Origin: Pseudomonas sp. MWU15-20650 | Lineage (GTDB): Bacteria; Pseudomonadota; Gammaproteobacteria; Pseudomonadales; Pseudomonadaceae | Direction of reading: 5' to 3' | Length of the DNA: 64,000 bases | NCBI RefSeq assembly: GCF_023242475.1 | Contig: NZ_JALJFG010000015.1 | Span: 1-64,000 of the forward strand | Shown here: one piece after another, positions 9,113-17,598 of the stretch | How positions within the stretch are numbered: the first letter of the stretch is position 1 | How the letters are laid out: the number at the start of each line of letters is the position of its first letter | Notes under the pieces: generated by a model | Seen by the model: only the letters and a program-made list of their open reading frames with translations | Told to the model about the DNA's origin: nothing | The model's database searches: none | Program-made: the position numbers and the translations under genes

Positions 9113-9916
9113 TCAGTGATCCTGGGTAGTGGTTTCGACTGTCTTTAGAAAATCGAGCAAGGTAGCGTTAAAGACTTCGGGTTGATCCAAGGGCGTGGCA
9201 TGGCGGGAATCTTCGATGACCACCAGTCGCGCATCGGGTAGCAGTTTTACATAGATTTCTTTGTGCGCCACGGGTGTGTAGTCGTGGTCGGCGCTGATGA
9301 CCAGGGTTGGACAGGCAATCCTGGAAAGTTGTTCCAGCACCCCCCAGCCCACAATGGCGTCGAAGCTGGCGAGATAAGCACGTTTGTCGTTTTTTGCCCA
9401 GCGTTCGGCCATCTTGCGGCGCAGGTCGGCCTGCTCGGGCTTGGGGAATAACCGGTCGCCCAGCGCCTTGCCGATGGTGCCAAGGCTGAGCAGGCGTGCC
9501 AGGGTCCAACGCTTGGCCCACTGCCAGTAATCGTTGGCACTGCGTACCTTGACCTCGGGCGCGCTGTTGACGATGCACAGGCTCCTGACCCGCGCGGGTT
9601 CATCCACCGCCAGTTGGAACGCGATCATGCCGCCCATGGACAACCCCACCACATGCGCGGGCGGCAGGTTCAGGTGTTCGATCAGGGCGACCAGGTCGAA
9701 GGTGAAGCCCTTGATGCTGTAGCGTTCGCGGGGCTTGTCGGAGCGGCCATGGCCGCGCACGTCGACCACGATCAGGCGATAGTGCCGGGCGAGTGCCGGT
9801 ACTTGCAGCTCCCAATCCTGGCTGCTGGAACCCAGGCCGTGGATCAGGATCAGCGGGTTGCCATGGCCATATTCCTCGTAATGCAGGCTGCAGCCTTCAT
9901 GGTCGAACCAGGCCAT
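9113..9916 (-). CDS. Alpha/beta-fold hydrolase
   Basis: 267 residues. HGLGSSSQDW forms the oxyanion region, the nucleophile is Ser93 in VGLSMGGM, the acid is probably Asp in SADHDYTP, and the base is His in DSRHATPLDQP. No signal peptide, so it is cytoplasmic. It resembles the 3-oxoadipate enol-lactonase/esterase branch, but the substrate cannot be read from it. It is followed 3 bases later by ppiA. Confidence 0.85.
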   Translation of the reverse strand: MAWFDHEGCSLHYEEYGHGNPLILIHGLGSSSQDWELQVPALARHYRLIVVDVRGHGRSDKPRERYSIKGFTFDLVALIEHLNLPPAHVVGLSMGGMIAFQLAVDEPARVRSLCIVNSAPEVKVRSANDYWQWAKRWTLARLLSLGTIGKALGDRLFPKPEQADLRRKMAERWAKNDKRAYLASFDAIVGWGVLEQLSRIACPTLVISADHDYTPVAHKEIYVKLLPDARLVVIEDSRHATPLDQPEVFNATLLDFLKTVETTTQDH

Positions 9917-9930
9917 GCGTGAACTCCGTT

Positions 9931-10854
9931 TCAGGCTTGTTGGGGGGCGGCAAAGGGCGCGTCCAGAGGGGCTGTATCAAAGGTGCGCAGCAGCTCCACG
10001 AGGATCTGCGTCGCCGGGCCCAGGGGTTTGTCCTTGTTCGAGTACAGGTAGAACGTGGGGTTGCGACTGCCGCCTTTTTCCAACGGCAGCTGTTTGAGCA
10101 GGCCGTCCTTGAGTTCGCGTTCGATCAGGTGGCGGGGCAGCCAGGCAAAACCCAGGCCGCTGCTGACGAAGGTGGCGGCGGTGGCCAGGCTGCCGACGGT
10201 CCAGCGCTGTTCGGCGCCAAGCCAGCCGACGTCCCGAGGTTGATGGCGACCGGAGTCACGGATCACCACCTGCATCTGGCTCTCCAGGTCCTGGAAACTC
10301 AGCTCGCGGTTCAGGCGATGCAGCGAGTGGTCGGGGTGGGCCACGGCGATAAATTCCACATCGCTCATTTCCGTGCCCAGGTAGCCGGGGATGATAAACC
10401 CGCTGATGGCCAGGTCCGCCATGCCCTCGAGCAACAACTCCTCGACGCCGGATAATACTTCTTCGCGCAGGCGCACCCGGCAACCACGGCTTTGCGGCAT
10501 AAATGCGGTGAGTGCGCGCACCAGCCGCGCATTCGGGTAGGCGGCATCCACCACCAGCCGCACTTCGGCTTCCCAGCCCTGTTCCATGTGATGGGCGAGG
10601 TCTTCCAGTTGGCTGGCGTTTTTCACCAGTTGTCGGGAGCGACGCAGCAGCACTTCACCGGCGTCGGTCAGCACGGCCTTGCGCCCGTCGATACGCAACA
10701 ACGGCACACCGAGCTGGTCCTGCATGCGGGCCACGGTGTAGCTCACCGAGGATTGCGAACGGTGCAGCGCTTCAGCCGCCTGGGCAAAGCCACCGTGGTC
10801 GACCACAGCCTGCAGCGTGCGCCATTGATCAAGGGTAACGCGGGGCGCTTTCAA
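9931..10854 (-). CDS. LysR-family transcriptional regulator
   Basis: 307 residues. An N-terminal winged helix-turn-helix (residues 1-65, with GGFAQAAEALHRSQSSVSYTVARMQDQLG) is followed by a periplasmic-binding-like effector domain (about 90-295). It lies just upstream of the hydrolase-ppiA pair on the same strand with a 14-base gap, and diverges from the small secreted protein at 10904. The effector is unknown; its target may be either neighbour. Confidence 0.92.
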   Translation of the reverse strand: MKAPRVTLDQWRTLQAVVDHGGFAQAAEALHRSQSSVSYTVARMQDQLGVPLLRIDGRKAVLTDAGEVLLRRSRQLVKNASQLEDLAHHMEQGWEAEVRLVVDAAYPNARLVRALTAFMPQSRGCRVRLREEVLSGVEELLLEGMADLAISGFIIPGYLGTEMSDVEFIAVAHPDHSLHRLNRELSFQDLESQMQVVIRDSGRHQPRDVGWLGAEQRWTVGSLATAATFVSSGLGFAWLPRHLIERELKDGLLKQLPLEKGGSRNPTFYLYSNKDKPLGPATQILVELLRTFDTAPLDAPFAAPQQA

Positions 10855-10903
10855 GATGAGCTCCTCTTGTCCTAAGCTGGCAGTCCTTACTGGAGACTGC
10901 CGA

Positions 10904-11218
10904 ATGAGAAAGTTCTGTTGTGTGCTGCTGGCGCTGTTGCCGTTGACTGCGTTCGCCTATTCCACTGAGGTGTCCAAAGATATTCAGGGGGTGAAGATCG
11001 ATTACAGCGCATCCGACATCGACAGCAACATCAGTTCAATCCAGTTGACCAACTACGGCACCCATGACGCGGTGTGCAAGATGGTCTTCATTAACGGCCC
11101 GGAAGCGCCGCGCACGCGTAAGGTCACGGTCGAAGCGGGTAAAAACACCAACACTACCGTCAACTTCAGTCGCGCCATCATCAAGATGCGCATCAAGCTG
11201 ACCTGCGCCCCAAAATAA
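10904..11218 (+). CDS. Small secreted conserved protein
   Basis: 104 residues. Signal peptide MRKFCCVLLALLPLTAFA, then a beta-rich domain with a single conserved pair of Cys (DAVCKMVFING and KLTCAPK) likely to form a disulphide in the periplasm. Homologues in pseudomonads often carry the misleading label 3-phosphoglycerate kinase; nothing here resembles a kinase. The start is ATG 10904, since upstream codons would block the signal. Confidence 0.8.
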   Translation: MRKFCCVLLALLPLTAFAYSTEVSKDIQGVKIDYSASDIDSNISSIQLTNYGTHDAVCKMVFINGPEAPRTRKVTVEAGKNTNTTVNFSRAIIKMRIKLTCAPK

Positions 11219-11369
11219 AGCAACGGCGGAGCATGCCCACAGGAATACTCCGCTTATCAACAAAATTCTAGATGGGTTATAGCAGTTTTTTGCGCTTTTT
11301 TATCGAATGAGCCCTGGTTAATCTTTTCTCCATCGACTTACAGCAAATACCGATGGAGCCTACATAGCC

Positions 11370-11969
11370 ATGTCTAATGTTCTGATTATCGAAAGCAGTG
11401 CTCGCCAGCAGGATTCGATCTCCCGCCAGCTCACCCAACAGTTCATCAGCCAATGGCAAGTCGCCCATCCGGCCGATCAAATCACCGTACGTGACGTGGC
11501 GCTTAACCCGCTCCCACATCTGGATGCCAACCTGCTCGGTGGCTGGATGAAGCCTGTCGAACAGCGCAGTGACATCGAACAGGCTTCCCTGGATCGCTCC
11601 AACGAATTGACCAATGAGCTGCTTGCCGCCGACGTGCTGGTGATGGCTGCGCCGATGTACAACTTTGCTATCCCGAGCACCCTCAAAGCCTGGCTGGATC
11701 ACGTGTTGCGGGCCGGTGTGACCTTCAAGTACACCGCCACCGGGCCCCAGGGGCTGTTGACCGGTAAACGTGCGATCGTGCTGACCGCTCGCGGCGGCAT
11801 TCATACCGGCGCCACTTCCGATCACCAGGAACCGTACCTGCGTCAGGTCATGGCGTTTATCGGGATTCATGACGTCACCTTCATTCACGCCGAAGGGGTG
11901 AACCTGAGTGGGGACTTCCAGGAAAAGGGCATCAATCACGCCAAGGCGCTGCTTGCCCAGGTCGCTTGA
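11370..11969 (+). CDS. azoR: FMN-dependent NADH-azoreductase
   Basis: 199-residue flavodoxin-like enzyme that reduces azo compounds and quinones using NADH. The phosphate-binding start is NVLIIESSARQQDSISRQLT, and the FMN-binding loop is MAAPMYNFAIPSTLKAWLDH, followed by LTARGGIHTG. Length and motifs match AzoR. It is transcribed alone and followed by a rho-independent terminator at 12075. Confidence 0.92.
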   Translation: MSNVLIIESSARQQDSISRQLTQQFISQWQVAHPADQITVRDVALNPLPHLDANLLGGWMKPVEQRSDIEQASLDRSNELTNELLAADVLVMAAPMYNFAIPSTLKAWLDHVLRAGVTFKYTATGPQGLLTGKRAIVLTARGGIHTGATSDHQEPYLRQVMAFIGIHDVTFIHAEGVNLSGDFQEKGINHAKALLAQVA

Positions 11970-12074
11970 TCCTTTAATCGTCAGATAATCGCGCGGTGTT
12001 TATCTAGCCCCACGCAACCCTTCAAGTACGCGTATCGAACCTCCCTTTGCACTTGTTGCTCCTGAGTGCTCCTG

Positions 12075-12109
12075 CCCGACTGCCGCTTTAGCGAGGTCGG
12101 GTTTTTTTT
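12075..12109 (+). terminator. Rho-independent terminator after azoR
   Basis: CCCGAC pairs with GTCGGG, with an inner CGC/GCG stem around TTTA, followed by eight T (12102-12109). Confidence 0.85.
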
Positions 12110-12171
12110 GCCTCGAGTTTCGTCACACGCCGAAAACCTTTAATGTCCCGCCCATTCGAAACGAGGCGCGC

Positions 12172-13041
12172 ATGGGCTATCTACTGGTTGTCACCCTGAT
12201 TCAGGCATTTTCCTTCAGCTTGATTGGCGAATACCTCGCCGGTCACGTCGACAGCTACTTTGCGGTGCTGGTGCGGGTCGTGCTGGCCGGGTTGGTGTTT
12301 ATCCCGCTGACCCGCTGGCGTTCGGTGGCGCCTGCGTTCATGCGCGGCATGCTGATCATTGGCGCACTGCAGTTCGGCGTGACCTATGTGTGCCTGTACC
12401 TGAGTTTCAGGGTGCTGACCGTGCCGGAGGTGTTGCTGTTCACCATCCTCACGCCGCTGCATGTGACCCTGATCGAAGATGCCCTCAACCGTCGGTTCAA
12501 CCCTTGGGCGCTGATCGCCGCGCTGGTGGCGGTGGGCGGTGCGGCGGTGATTCGCTTCGACCAGATCACCCCGAACTTCTTCATGGGGTTCCTGCTGCTG
12601 CAATTGGCCAACTTCACGTATGCCGCAGGGCAGGTCATGTACAAGCATTTGGTGGCGCGTTACCCGAGCGATCAGCCGCATTACCGGCGTTTCGGCTATT
12701 TCTACCTGGGTGCCTTGCTGGTGGTGTTGCCGGCTTTCCTGCTGTTCGGCAAGGCCAACTTCCTGCCGCAAGCACCGTTGCAATGGGGAGTGCTGGTGTT
12801 CCTGGGGCTGGTCAGCACGGCGCTGGGGATGTACTGGTGGAACAAGGGCGCCTGCCTGGTCAATGGCGGTACCCTCGCAGTAGTCAACAACCTGCACGTG
12901 CCGGTGGGGTTGCTGCTGAATTTGCTGATCTGGAACCAGCATGAACCGCTGGGGCGGCTGGCCCTGGGGGGCTTGGTGATTCTGGGGGCGGTGTGGATCA
13001 GCCGGTTGGGCGTGAAGGCGCCCAACCGTGCTGAGGCTTAA
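12172..13041 (+). CDS. EamA/DMT-family transporter
   Basis: 289-residue inner-membrane protein with ten predicted helices in two EamA repeats, of the carbohydrate/amino-acid exporter type (YedA/RhaT-like). Typical pieces are VVTLIQAFSFSLIGEYLAG at the start and LGMYWWNKGACLVNGGTLA in the second repeat. The substrate is not determined. Its stop overlaps by three bases the stop region of the truncated channel gene on the other strand, so this is the last intact core gene before the island. Confidence 0.88.
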   Translation: MGYLLVVTLIQAFSFSLIGEYLAGHVDSYFAVLVRVVLAGLVFIPLTRWRSVAPAFMRGMLIIGALQFGVTYVCLYLSFRVLTVPEVLLFTILTPLHVTLIEDALNRRFNPWALIAALVAVGGAAVIRFDQITPNFFMGFLLLQLANFTYAAGQVMYKHLVARYPSDQPHYRRFGYFYLGALLVVLPAFLLFGKANFLPQAPLQWGVLVFLGLVSTALGMYWWNKGACLVNGGTLAVVNNLHVPVGLLLNLLIWNQHEPLGRLALGGLVILGAVWISRLGVKAPNRAEA

Positions 13042-13631
13042 CCCACGCGGCTTTCGGGGGCTGGCAAGTGACTGGCTCCCAAGATCGCGGGCAACACGCC
13101 CGCGCGTAAATCATTGCCACTGGGCTGCTGGTACAAGCTCAAGCCAAACTCCGGCAGCACCGCCAGCAGATAATCGAAGATATCCCCCTGGATCCGCTCG
13201 TAATCCGCCCATGCCGTGGTGCGGGTGAAGCAGTAGATTTCCAGCGGCACGCCCTGGGCGGTGGTTTGCATCTGGCGCACCATGCAGGTCATGTTCGGCT
13301 GGATGTCCGGGTGGCTTTTCAGGTACGCCAGGGCGTAGGCACGGAAGGTGCCGAGGTTGGTCATGCGGCGGCGGTTGGCCGACAGTTGCGCGCTATGGCC
13401 CTGGGCTTCGTTCCACGCCTTGAGCTCGGCCTGCTTGCGGCTGATGTAGTCGGTGAGCAAGTGCACCTGGGTCATGCGCACTTCTTCGTCATCACGCAGG
13501 AAGCGTACGCCGCTGGCGTCGATATAGAGGCTGCGCTTGATGCGCCGTCCGCCGGAGGCTTGCATGCCACGCCAGTTTTTGAACGACTCCGACATCAGGC
13601 GCCAGGTCGGGATGGAGACGATGGTCTTGTC
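13038..13631 (-). pseudogene. Mechanosensitive channel (YbdG/MscS type), 5' part removed by the island
   Basis: The last ~198 codons of a channel of the YbdG/MscS family, beginning at DKTIVSIPTWRLMSESFKNW and running through the cytoplasmic domain to ESRVG. Native proteins are over 400 residues and have WDKTIVSIP here; the reading frame upstream of Asp changes abruptly to unrelated AT-rich sequence at about 13631. An open frame continues to 13898 and would add ~87 unrelated residues, but there are no membrane helices, so no channel can be made. The missing 5' part should lie at the other end of the island. Confidence 0.88.
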
Positions 13632-13661
13632 GAACATGTACACCCGTGAGAGGGCCCTAAA

Positions 13662-13740
13662 ATGGACATTCGAAAATATTAAAAAACAATCACTTACAGA
13701 CAATCGCACCTGTCCATCTTTTTCCAGAAAAATGGACAGG
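13662..13740. repeat. Subterminal repeats at the island's left end
   Basis: ATGGACA occurs at 13662-13668 and again at 13732-13738. The second copy is part of a 9-bp inverted repeat, CCTGTCCAT (13709-13717) and ATGGACAGG (13732-13740). Three copies of one 7-mer within 80 bases of the end look like recombinase or transposase binding sites. No gene is supported from 13632 to 13954. Confidence 0.5.
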
Positions 13741-13954
13741 GCAGGCAAGATCTCAACATTGATAGGGGAGAGCTGTGGTGCCTGGCAAACCACGTCTCTG
13801 GAGTAAATCCTGACCTTGCTGGCCCTTTCAGATCTACCTCGCTCCTGCCGCCTGAAAGCGTGAATTTTGGCACCAGCCTGGTGGGGCTGCTGATTCACAA
13901 TGCAAGATTCTCAGGTAGCCAATTGCCCCAGTTGATGCATTCGCCGCACCAGCC

Positions 13955-14416
13955 TTAATCTTTAAGCGTCTGATGCCACAATCGACGCAACGTCGATTCA
14001 GGCACCCCTAGATGTTTCGCTGCCTCACTCTGACTGAGCCCTTTCGCCTTCAGCTCTTGCACGGCCAACCATTTTCTCTTGGCTTCCAACACTCTAGACG
14101 GAGCCATAACTTGTGGTTCGGTTGGCAGAGGAGTGTCCGCTAGCCCTAGGGATTCAGCCTCAGCCAGCGCAGCCAGGAGAGCTTGCCGCACTGTGCACTT
14201 CTCATGGGAGGCAGCAGCGAGTGCCAGCAAAGTAATTGGTTCTACTTTCAGCGCTGAGGCAAGTCGGGCACTCATTTCGATGGTCGCTGAGCTTCTACCG
14301 AGCTCTAGCTCGCTCACGTGGGCTTGTGTTAATGAGCGCGCGAGTTTTGCTTGAGACAAGCCTTTCCGAGTGCGAAGCAGTTGAACTACTGCTGCATAAG
14401 ATTTCCGCAGCGACAT
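13955..14416 (-). CDS. XRE-family regulator with a second C-terminal HTH
   Basis: 153 residues. An XRE helix-turn-helix (about 8-62: KGLSQAKLARSLTQAHVSEL) is followed by a linker and a second helix-turn-helix at the C-terminus (KGLSQSEAAKHLGVPESTLRRL) of the resolvase-like kind. Start: ATG 14416 (MSLRKSYAAV) with GGGA upstream; longer versions begin outside the domain. A paralogue with the same two-HTH layout is at 41701-42171. It diverges from 14547 and probably regulates the shared intergenic region; this is inference. Confidence 0.85.
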   Translation of the reverse strand: MSLRKSYAAVVQLLRTRKGLSQAKLARSLTQAHVSELELGRSSATIEMSARLASALKVEPITLLALAAASHEKCTVRQALLAALAEAESLGLADTPLPTEPQVMAPSRVLEAKRKWLAVQELKAKGLSQSEAAKHLGVPESTLRRLWHQTLKD

Positions 14417-14546
14417 TTCACTATCCCAATTAAAAGAGACGGTATGTCGTATTTGCCTACCGCCACACAAACAGATATATTTGTGGTCGTGGCGGTTTTG
14501 CGCCTCAGCCGCTAATTATTGAATATTGACAGAGAGGGGTTGAGCC

Positions 14547-14942
14547 GTGGTTGGGATCATCGAAGACGGTCTGTTGGGCGATCCCGGAGTCAGCCTGATG
14601 GGTTCTGAGCACGGTCTCGAGGCAGCGATGTATGCAGCCAGAAAGCGCTACAAATGGATGCCCCTCTGCGCCGTAGAAGAATGGACAATCCTAGACGCTA
14701 TCGTCACCGACGCCGAGCGAGCCAAAGTAGCTGCCGCAGGCTGCCAACCAATTTTCATGTTTGCCCACAAAGTTGTGGACGACGAGCAGAGGCGTTTCGA
14801 GCCAGGCCATTGGGTGCGCTCAAGCATGGGCACCGCTTTCAAGGAAGGCTACCTATTCGAAACACGCAACACGGTCTACGTCTTGCTCGGGCCAGGCCAT
14901 CGTAAGTCTGCTTCTATCGAAGCGATATTTTCCCTTTTCTGA
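14547..14942 (+). CDS. DUF6957 family protein
   Basis: 131 residues, GTG start with AGGGG 7 bases upstream. The stretch VTDAERAKVAAAGCQPIFMFAHKVV...GHWVRSS...LFETRNTVYVLLGPGHRK matches what I know of DUF6957, common in Pseudomonas accessory regions and without known function. It opens a same-strand run with 14997 and 15535. Confidence 0.75.
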   Translation: MVGIIEDGLLGDPGVSLMGSEHGLEAAMYAARKRYKWMPLCAVEEWTILDAIVTDAERAKVAAAGCQPIFMFAHKVVDDEQRRFEPGHWVRSSMGTAFKEGYLFETRNTVYVLLGPGHRKSASIEAIFSLF

Positions 14943-14996
14943 TTACCAACCAGCTCTGCTGGGCAACTGACGTGCGCCAGCAGCTTGAGGCGACAG

Positions 14997-15443
14997 ATGT
15001 TCAGAACCTTAGAAAACGACCTGATAGGCGTCCCTGGAATGTTCGGGGAGGGCGTGTCCCAATGGCGTGGAGTCTCAAGGCTGCTCCGAACGCCTTGGTA
15101 CCACTTAACCCTTAGCGTCGAAAACGAGGGTCGGTTCAGCGAGTGCGTGATGATGATCGACGACACCCACCAGCTTCAAAAAATGTTGGTAAGCCAATGT
15201 GCGGATTTAGCTATCACCGAGATTATGGCTGTGACGCCATCTTGGATGAATAAGTCCGGAGGCTGGCAGATGGAGCGGTTAACCAGAGTAACCGTAGGTG
15301 AGGACAGGTCAGGTTTTGAGGTTTGCTTGTTGGAAGTGGCTAAGGGTGCGGTGTATCACACCTCACACCAGCAAGACTTCAAGATCGAGGCGCTGGCCAA
15401 CCTGAGGCCCGTCTTTCTACCAAGCATGATTCGATCAGCCTGA
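14997..15443 (+). CDS. Hypothetical protein
   Basis: 148 residues. The start is ATG 14997 with TTGAGG 6 bases upstream; the in-frame TTG at 14985 is part of that ribosome binding site. A cytoplasmic protein with no signal, membrane helix or motif I recognise. It lies 54 bases after the DUF6957 gene on the same strand and may share its transcript. Confidence 0.65.
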   Translation: MFRTLENDLIGVPGMFGEGVSQWRGVSRLLRTPWYHLTLSVENEGRFSECVMMIDDTHQLQKMLVSQCADLAITEIMAVTPSWMNKSGGWQMERLTRVTVGEDRSGFEVCLLEVAKGAVYHTSHQQDFKIEALANLRPVFLPSMIRSA

Positions 15444-15534
15444 AATTTACCAATAATTTCCCACGATACCAGCGCCTCTGGCTGCGTGTGAAATTCCTGA
15501 TAACGCCATATGGACTGCCCAATGGAGCGCAAAG

Positions 15535-15918
15535 ATGCTCGACACCATTGATGTCAATTTTCACGGAAAACGCCATACAGATTTCGATCTCAAGCGAATC
15601 ATTAAAGCTCAGGAGCAAGGCTTTGACGTGCCAGTTACCGCTTATCTTTGCGGAGTTTCCATCAGGGCGCGCGCAGGCATCGGTGTGGTTTTTGGCCACA
15701 AGCGAAAAGACCAGTACGGGCGTTTCGGCGACGGTCACTTGATCAGGACTTCTGATGTGTTGAAGGTCGAACGCGAGGGGAGGTTTTGGGTGATGACGAC
15801 GGAGAACTCGCGGTATGTACTGGCAACATTTCAGCGTGGGAATGGGCGTTCCAGTTTGCGTGAGTTTCTGCGTCTTTCACAAGGGCAGCATCACATAACC
15901 CCGCGAGTGCTGCAGTGA
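15535..15918 (+). CDS. Hypothetical protein
   Basis: 127 residues, ATG with GGAG eight bases upstream. Basic and rich in beta-type residues (RARAGIGVVFGHKRKDQYGR). No recognised domain. It is the third gene of the run starting at 14547. Confidence 0.6.
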   Translation: MLDTIDVNFHGKRHTDFDLKRIIKAQEQGFDVPVTAYLCGVSIRARAGIGVVFGHKRKDQYGRFGDGHLIRTSDVLKVEREGRFWVMTTENSRYVLATFQRGNGRSSLREFLRLSQGQHHITPRVLQ

Positions 15919-16046
15919 TTTTAGAGTGGGGGGAAAAGCGCTAATTGCGGAGTTTAGAGCGTAGATGGCTTCGCCGGACGTTTACCGACGTGTTTTCGAG
16001 GCATGCGTTGGGATGAGCTACTGAGCCTGCAGCATCGGGACACTTG

Positions 16047-16262
16047 CTATTGGGACACTGCCAGAATTGATGTTTTCTGGTTGGTATTTTGAGAGGCAGA
16101 CTTCGTTTGCTGACTCAAGCTCACCCCATCGGGTTCTTGAGGGGTTACCGTGGCCCCTTTGCCCGCCAGAATCATCGCAAGAATCAGAACGGTAAAGCCC
16201 ACTAAAATTGGAAATGAGCCCAGCCAAAATTGGAAACGTCGGCGGCGCTGGTATGCGTCCAT
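16047..16262 (-). CDS. Small single-pass membrane protein
   Basis: 71 residues: basic N-terminus MDAYQRRRRFQFW, one membrane helix (about 14-33, GSFPILVGFTVLILAMILAG) and a polar Ser/Gln/Asn-rich tail. AAAGG lies 10 bases before the ATG. Orphan; function unknown. The stretch 16263-16645 between it and the next gene holds no gene I can support. Confidence 0.5.
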   Translation of the reverse strand: MDAYQRRRRFQFWLGSFPILVGFTVLILAMILAGKGATVTPQEPDGVSLSQQTKSASQNTNQKTSILAVSQ

Positions 16263-16645
16263 CTTTACTAGACCCTTTCAGCGATGGTGAGTATGTCTCG
16301 CTTCCTTGTACTTCCGTAGCCCAATGTAAATTCTACAGTCAATGATATCTAGCCCTTAAAAAGGGAGTGAGGCAGCAGTTCACATTGCTTCTGCTTTGGG
16401 CTTGAACCCTCCGGGGTACGGCTGGCGTGAACCAAACCCTGACTGCGCCAGGTTTTGACATCCTCAAGCCTTTGGCCCGTCTGGCCGGAGCGCTCTGCTC
16501 GCACCTTTGGTCACAACGTGCGGCGTTATCTCGATGATTGTAGAAGCAAGCCTCACCTGCGTATTACTGCGCTAGAGGCTTTGTATTTTGACGCCGCATC
16601 AATCGGGGGCAGAGTACCGTGTTTTATATTAGGCCCGAGGAGACT

Positions 16646-17275
16646 TCACGCAGAACGCTTCTGGATGAGATCCAGCAGCAACTTACCATCGGGCATGGGG
16701 GACATGGTTCGCAAGAATACGACGTTTTTCTGCACCGTTTTCTTGATCTCAGCGGCTGAAATTGGCTTGTCCAGGATGGTGAAATCCATCAGTCGTTGAA
16801 AGTGGCACTCTTCGAGATAGCCGTGATGCTCACGCTTTTCAGTTTCACCAGTGCCTTGGCCGAATGCGACGATTCCTTTGCCGTTCTCGTACAAGAAGAC
16901 CACATCACCTTTCTGTATACGATCAATGTTGTACTTCCAGGGGCTATAAAAGGCTGCTGCGCTACCCTCGCTGAGCATGCGGTCATGGTCTTCCAATGAG
17001 TGACGCTTGTTCGTATTTAGAAGGTGGAAGCTCGATGGTTCGAGTGACTCGATGTCTACCGCCGCTTGCTCTTCGTCATCAAGCTTAAGAGCAACCTTAG
17101 CGGCTTCAACCCCCTTCTCAAGCAGTTTAAGCATTGTCTCCTGGCGACTCAGATCAAGCTGATCAGCTAAACCTTCGATGAAGGAGTAAAGCTCCTTGGG
17201 CATACGGATAGATGCGGACGCTAGGTCGTTCTTCGTCTTCGCGGCGTTTTCGATGAGCGAAATAATGTCGTTCAT
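16646..17275 (-). CDS. RHH-like protein with an EVE/PUA-like domain
   Basis: 209 residues. The N-terminal ~60 residues look like a ribbon-helix-helix module (ASIRMPKELYSFIEGLADQL then SRQETMLKLLEKGVEAAKVA). From about residue 80 there is a domain with the feel of EVE/ASCH folds, which bind modified bases or RNA: SFHLLNTNKRHSLEDHDRML, FYSPWKYNIDRIQKGDVVFLYENG, IVAFGQGTGE. The start has GGAGAT seven bases upstream. It diverges from the NdpA-like operon, with two palindromes between them, so it may regulate that operon. The domain call is by eye and needs a profile search. Confidence 0.6.
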   Translation of the reverse strand: MNDIISLIENAAKTKNDLASASIRMPKELYSFIEGLADQLDLSRQETMLKLLEKGVEAAKVALKLDDEEQAAVDIESLEPSSFHLLNTNKRHSLEDHDRMLSEGSAAAFYSPWKYNIDRIQKGDVVFLYENGKGIVAFGQGTGETEKREHHGYLEECHFQRLMDFTILDKPISAAEIKKTVQKNVVFLRTMSPMPDGKLLLDLIQKRSA

Positions 17276-17292
17276 GGGATGGATCTCCTGTC

Positions 17293-17354
17293 AGATGCGC
17301 CAAAGCATCTCATGACATAAAAATAAAATCAAATTGTGCTTTTTTAAAAAAGCA
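17293..17354. promoter_or_regulatory. Two palindromes in a divergent promoter region
   Basis: AGATGC(N6)GCATCT at 17293-17310 and a perfect 18-bp palindrome TGCTTTTTTAAAAAAGCA at 17337-17354, set in very AT-rich DNA between the RHH/EVE-like gene and the NdpA-like operon. Good operator candidates for the RHH protein. Confidence 0.5.
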
Positions 17355-17598
17355 AAAAAAGAAGCTAAAGAGTGAAAGCCAGGAGCTCCGATTTCATGCC
17401 CGCTTGAACAGCTGACCAGAGATCCTTCCATCGGACAGGTGATGCTGGATGGGGCATACGGAAGCCAATCGTTCCTTATGGGTGTATATTCATACAGTGA
17501 TCATGCTATGCGCAGCGGAGGGCGCTGGCATAACGCTGGAAAGGTGCTTAGATCAATGCTTAATGTCATGTCGCCACCAGCAAGGAAGAGGATTTAAC

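Noticed and set aside
13632..13898. A frame extending the channel remnant by ~87 codons into the island, as a chimeric protein
   Set aside because: The added part has no start signal or homology I recognise and no membrane helices; it is chance read-through of the junction.
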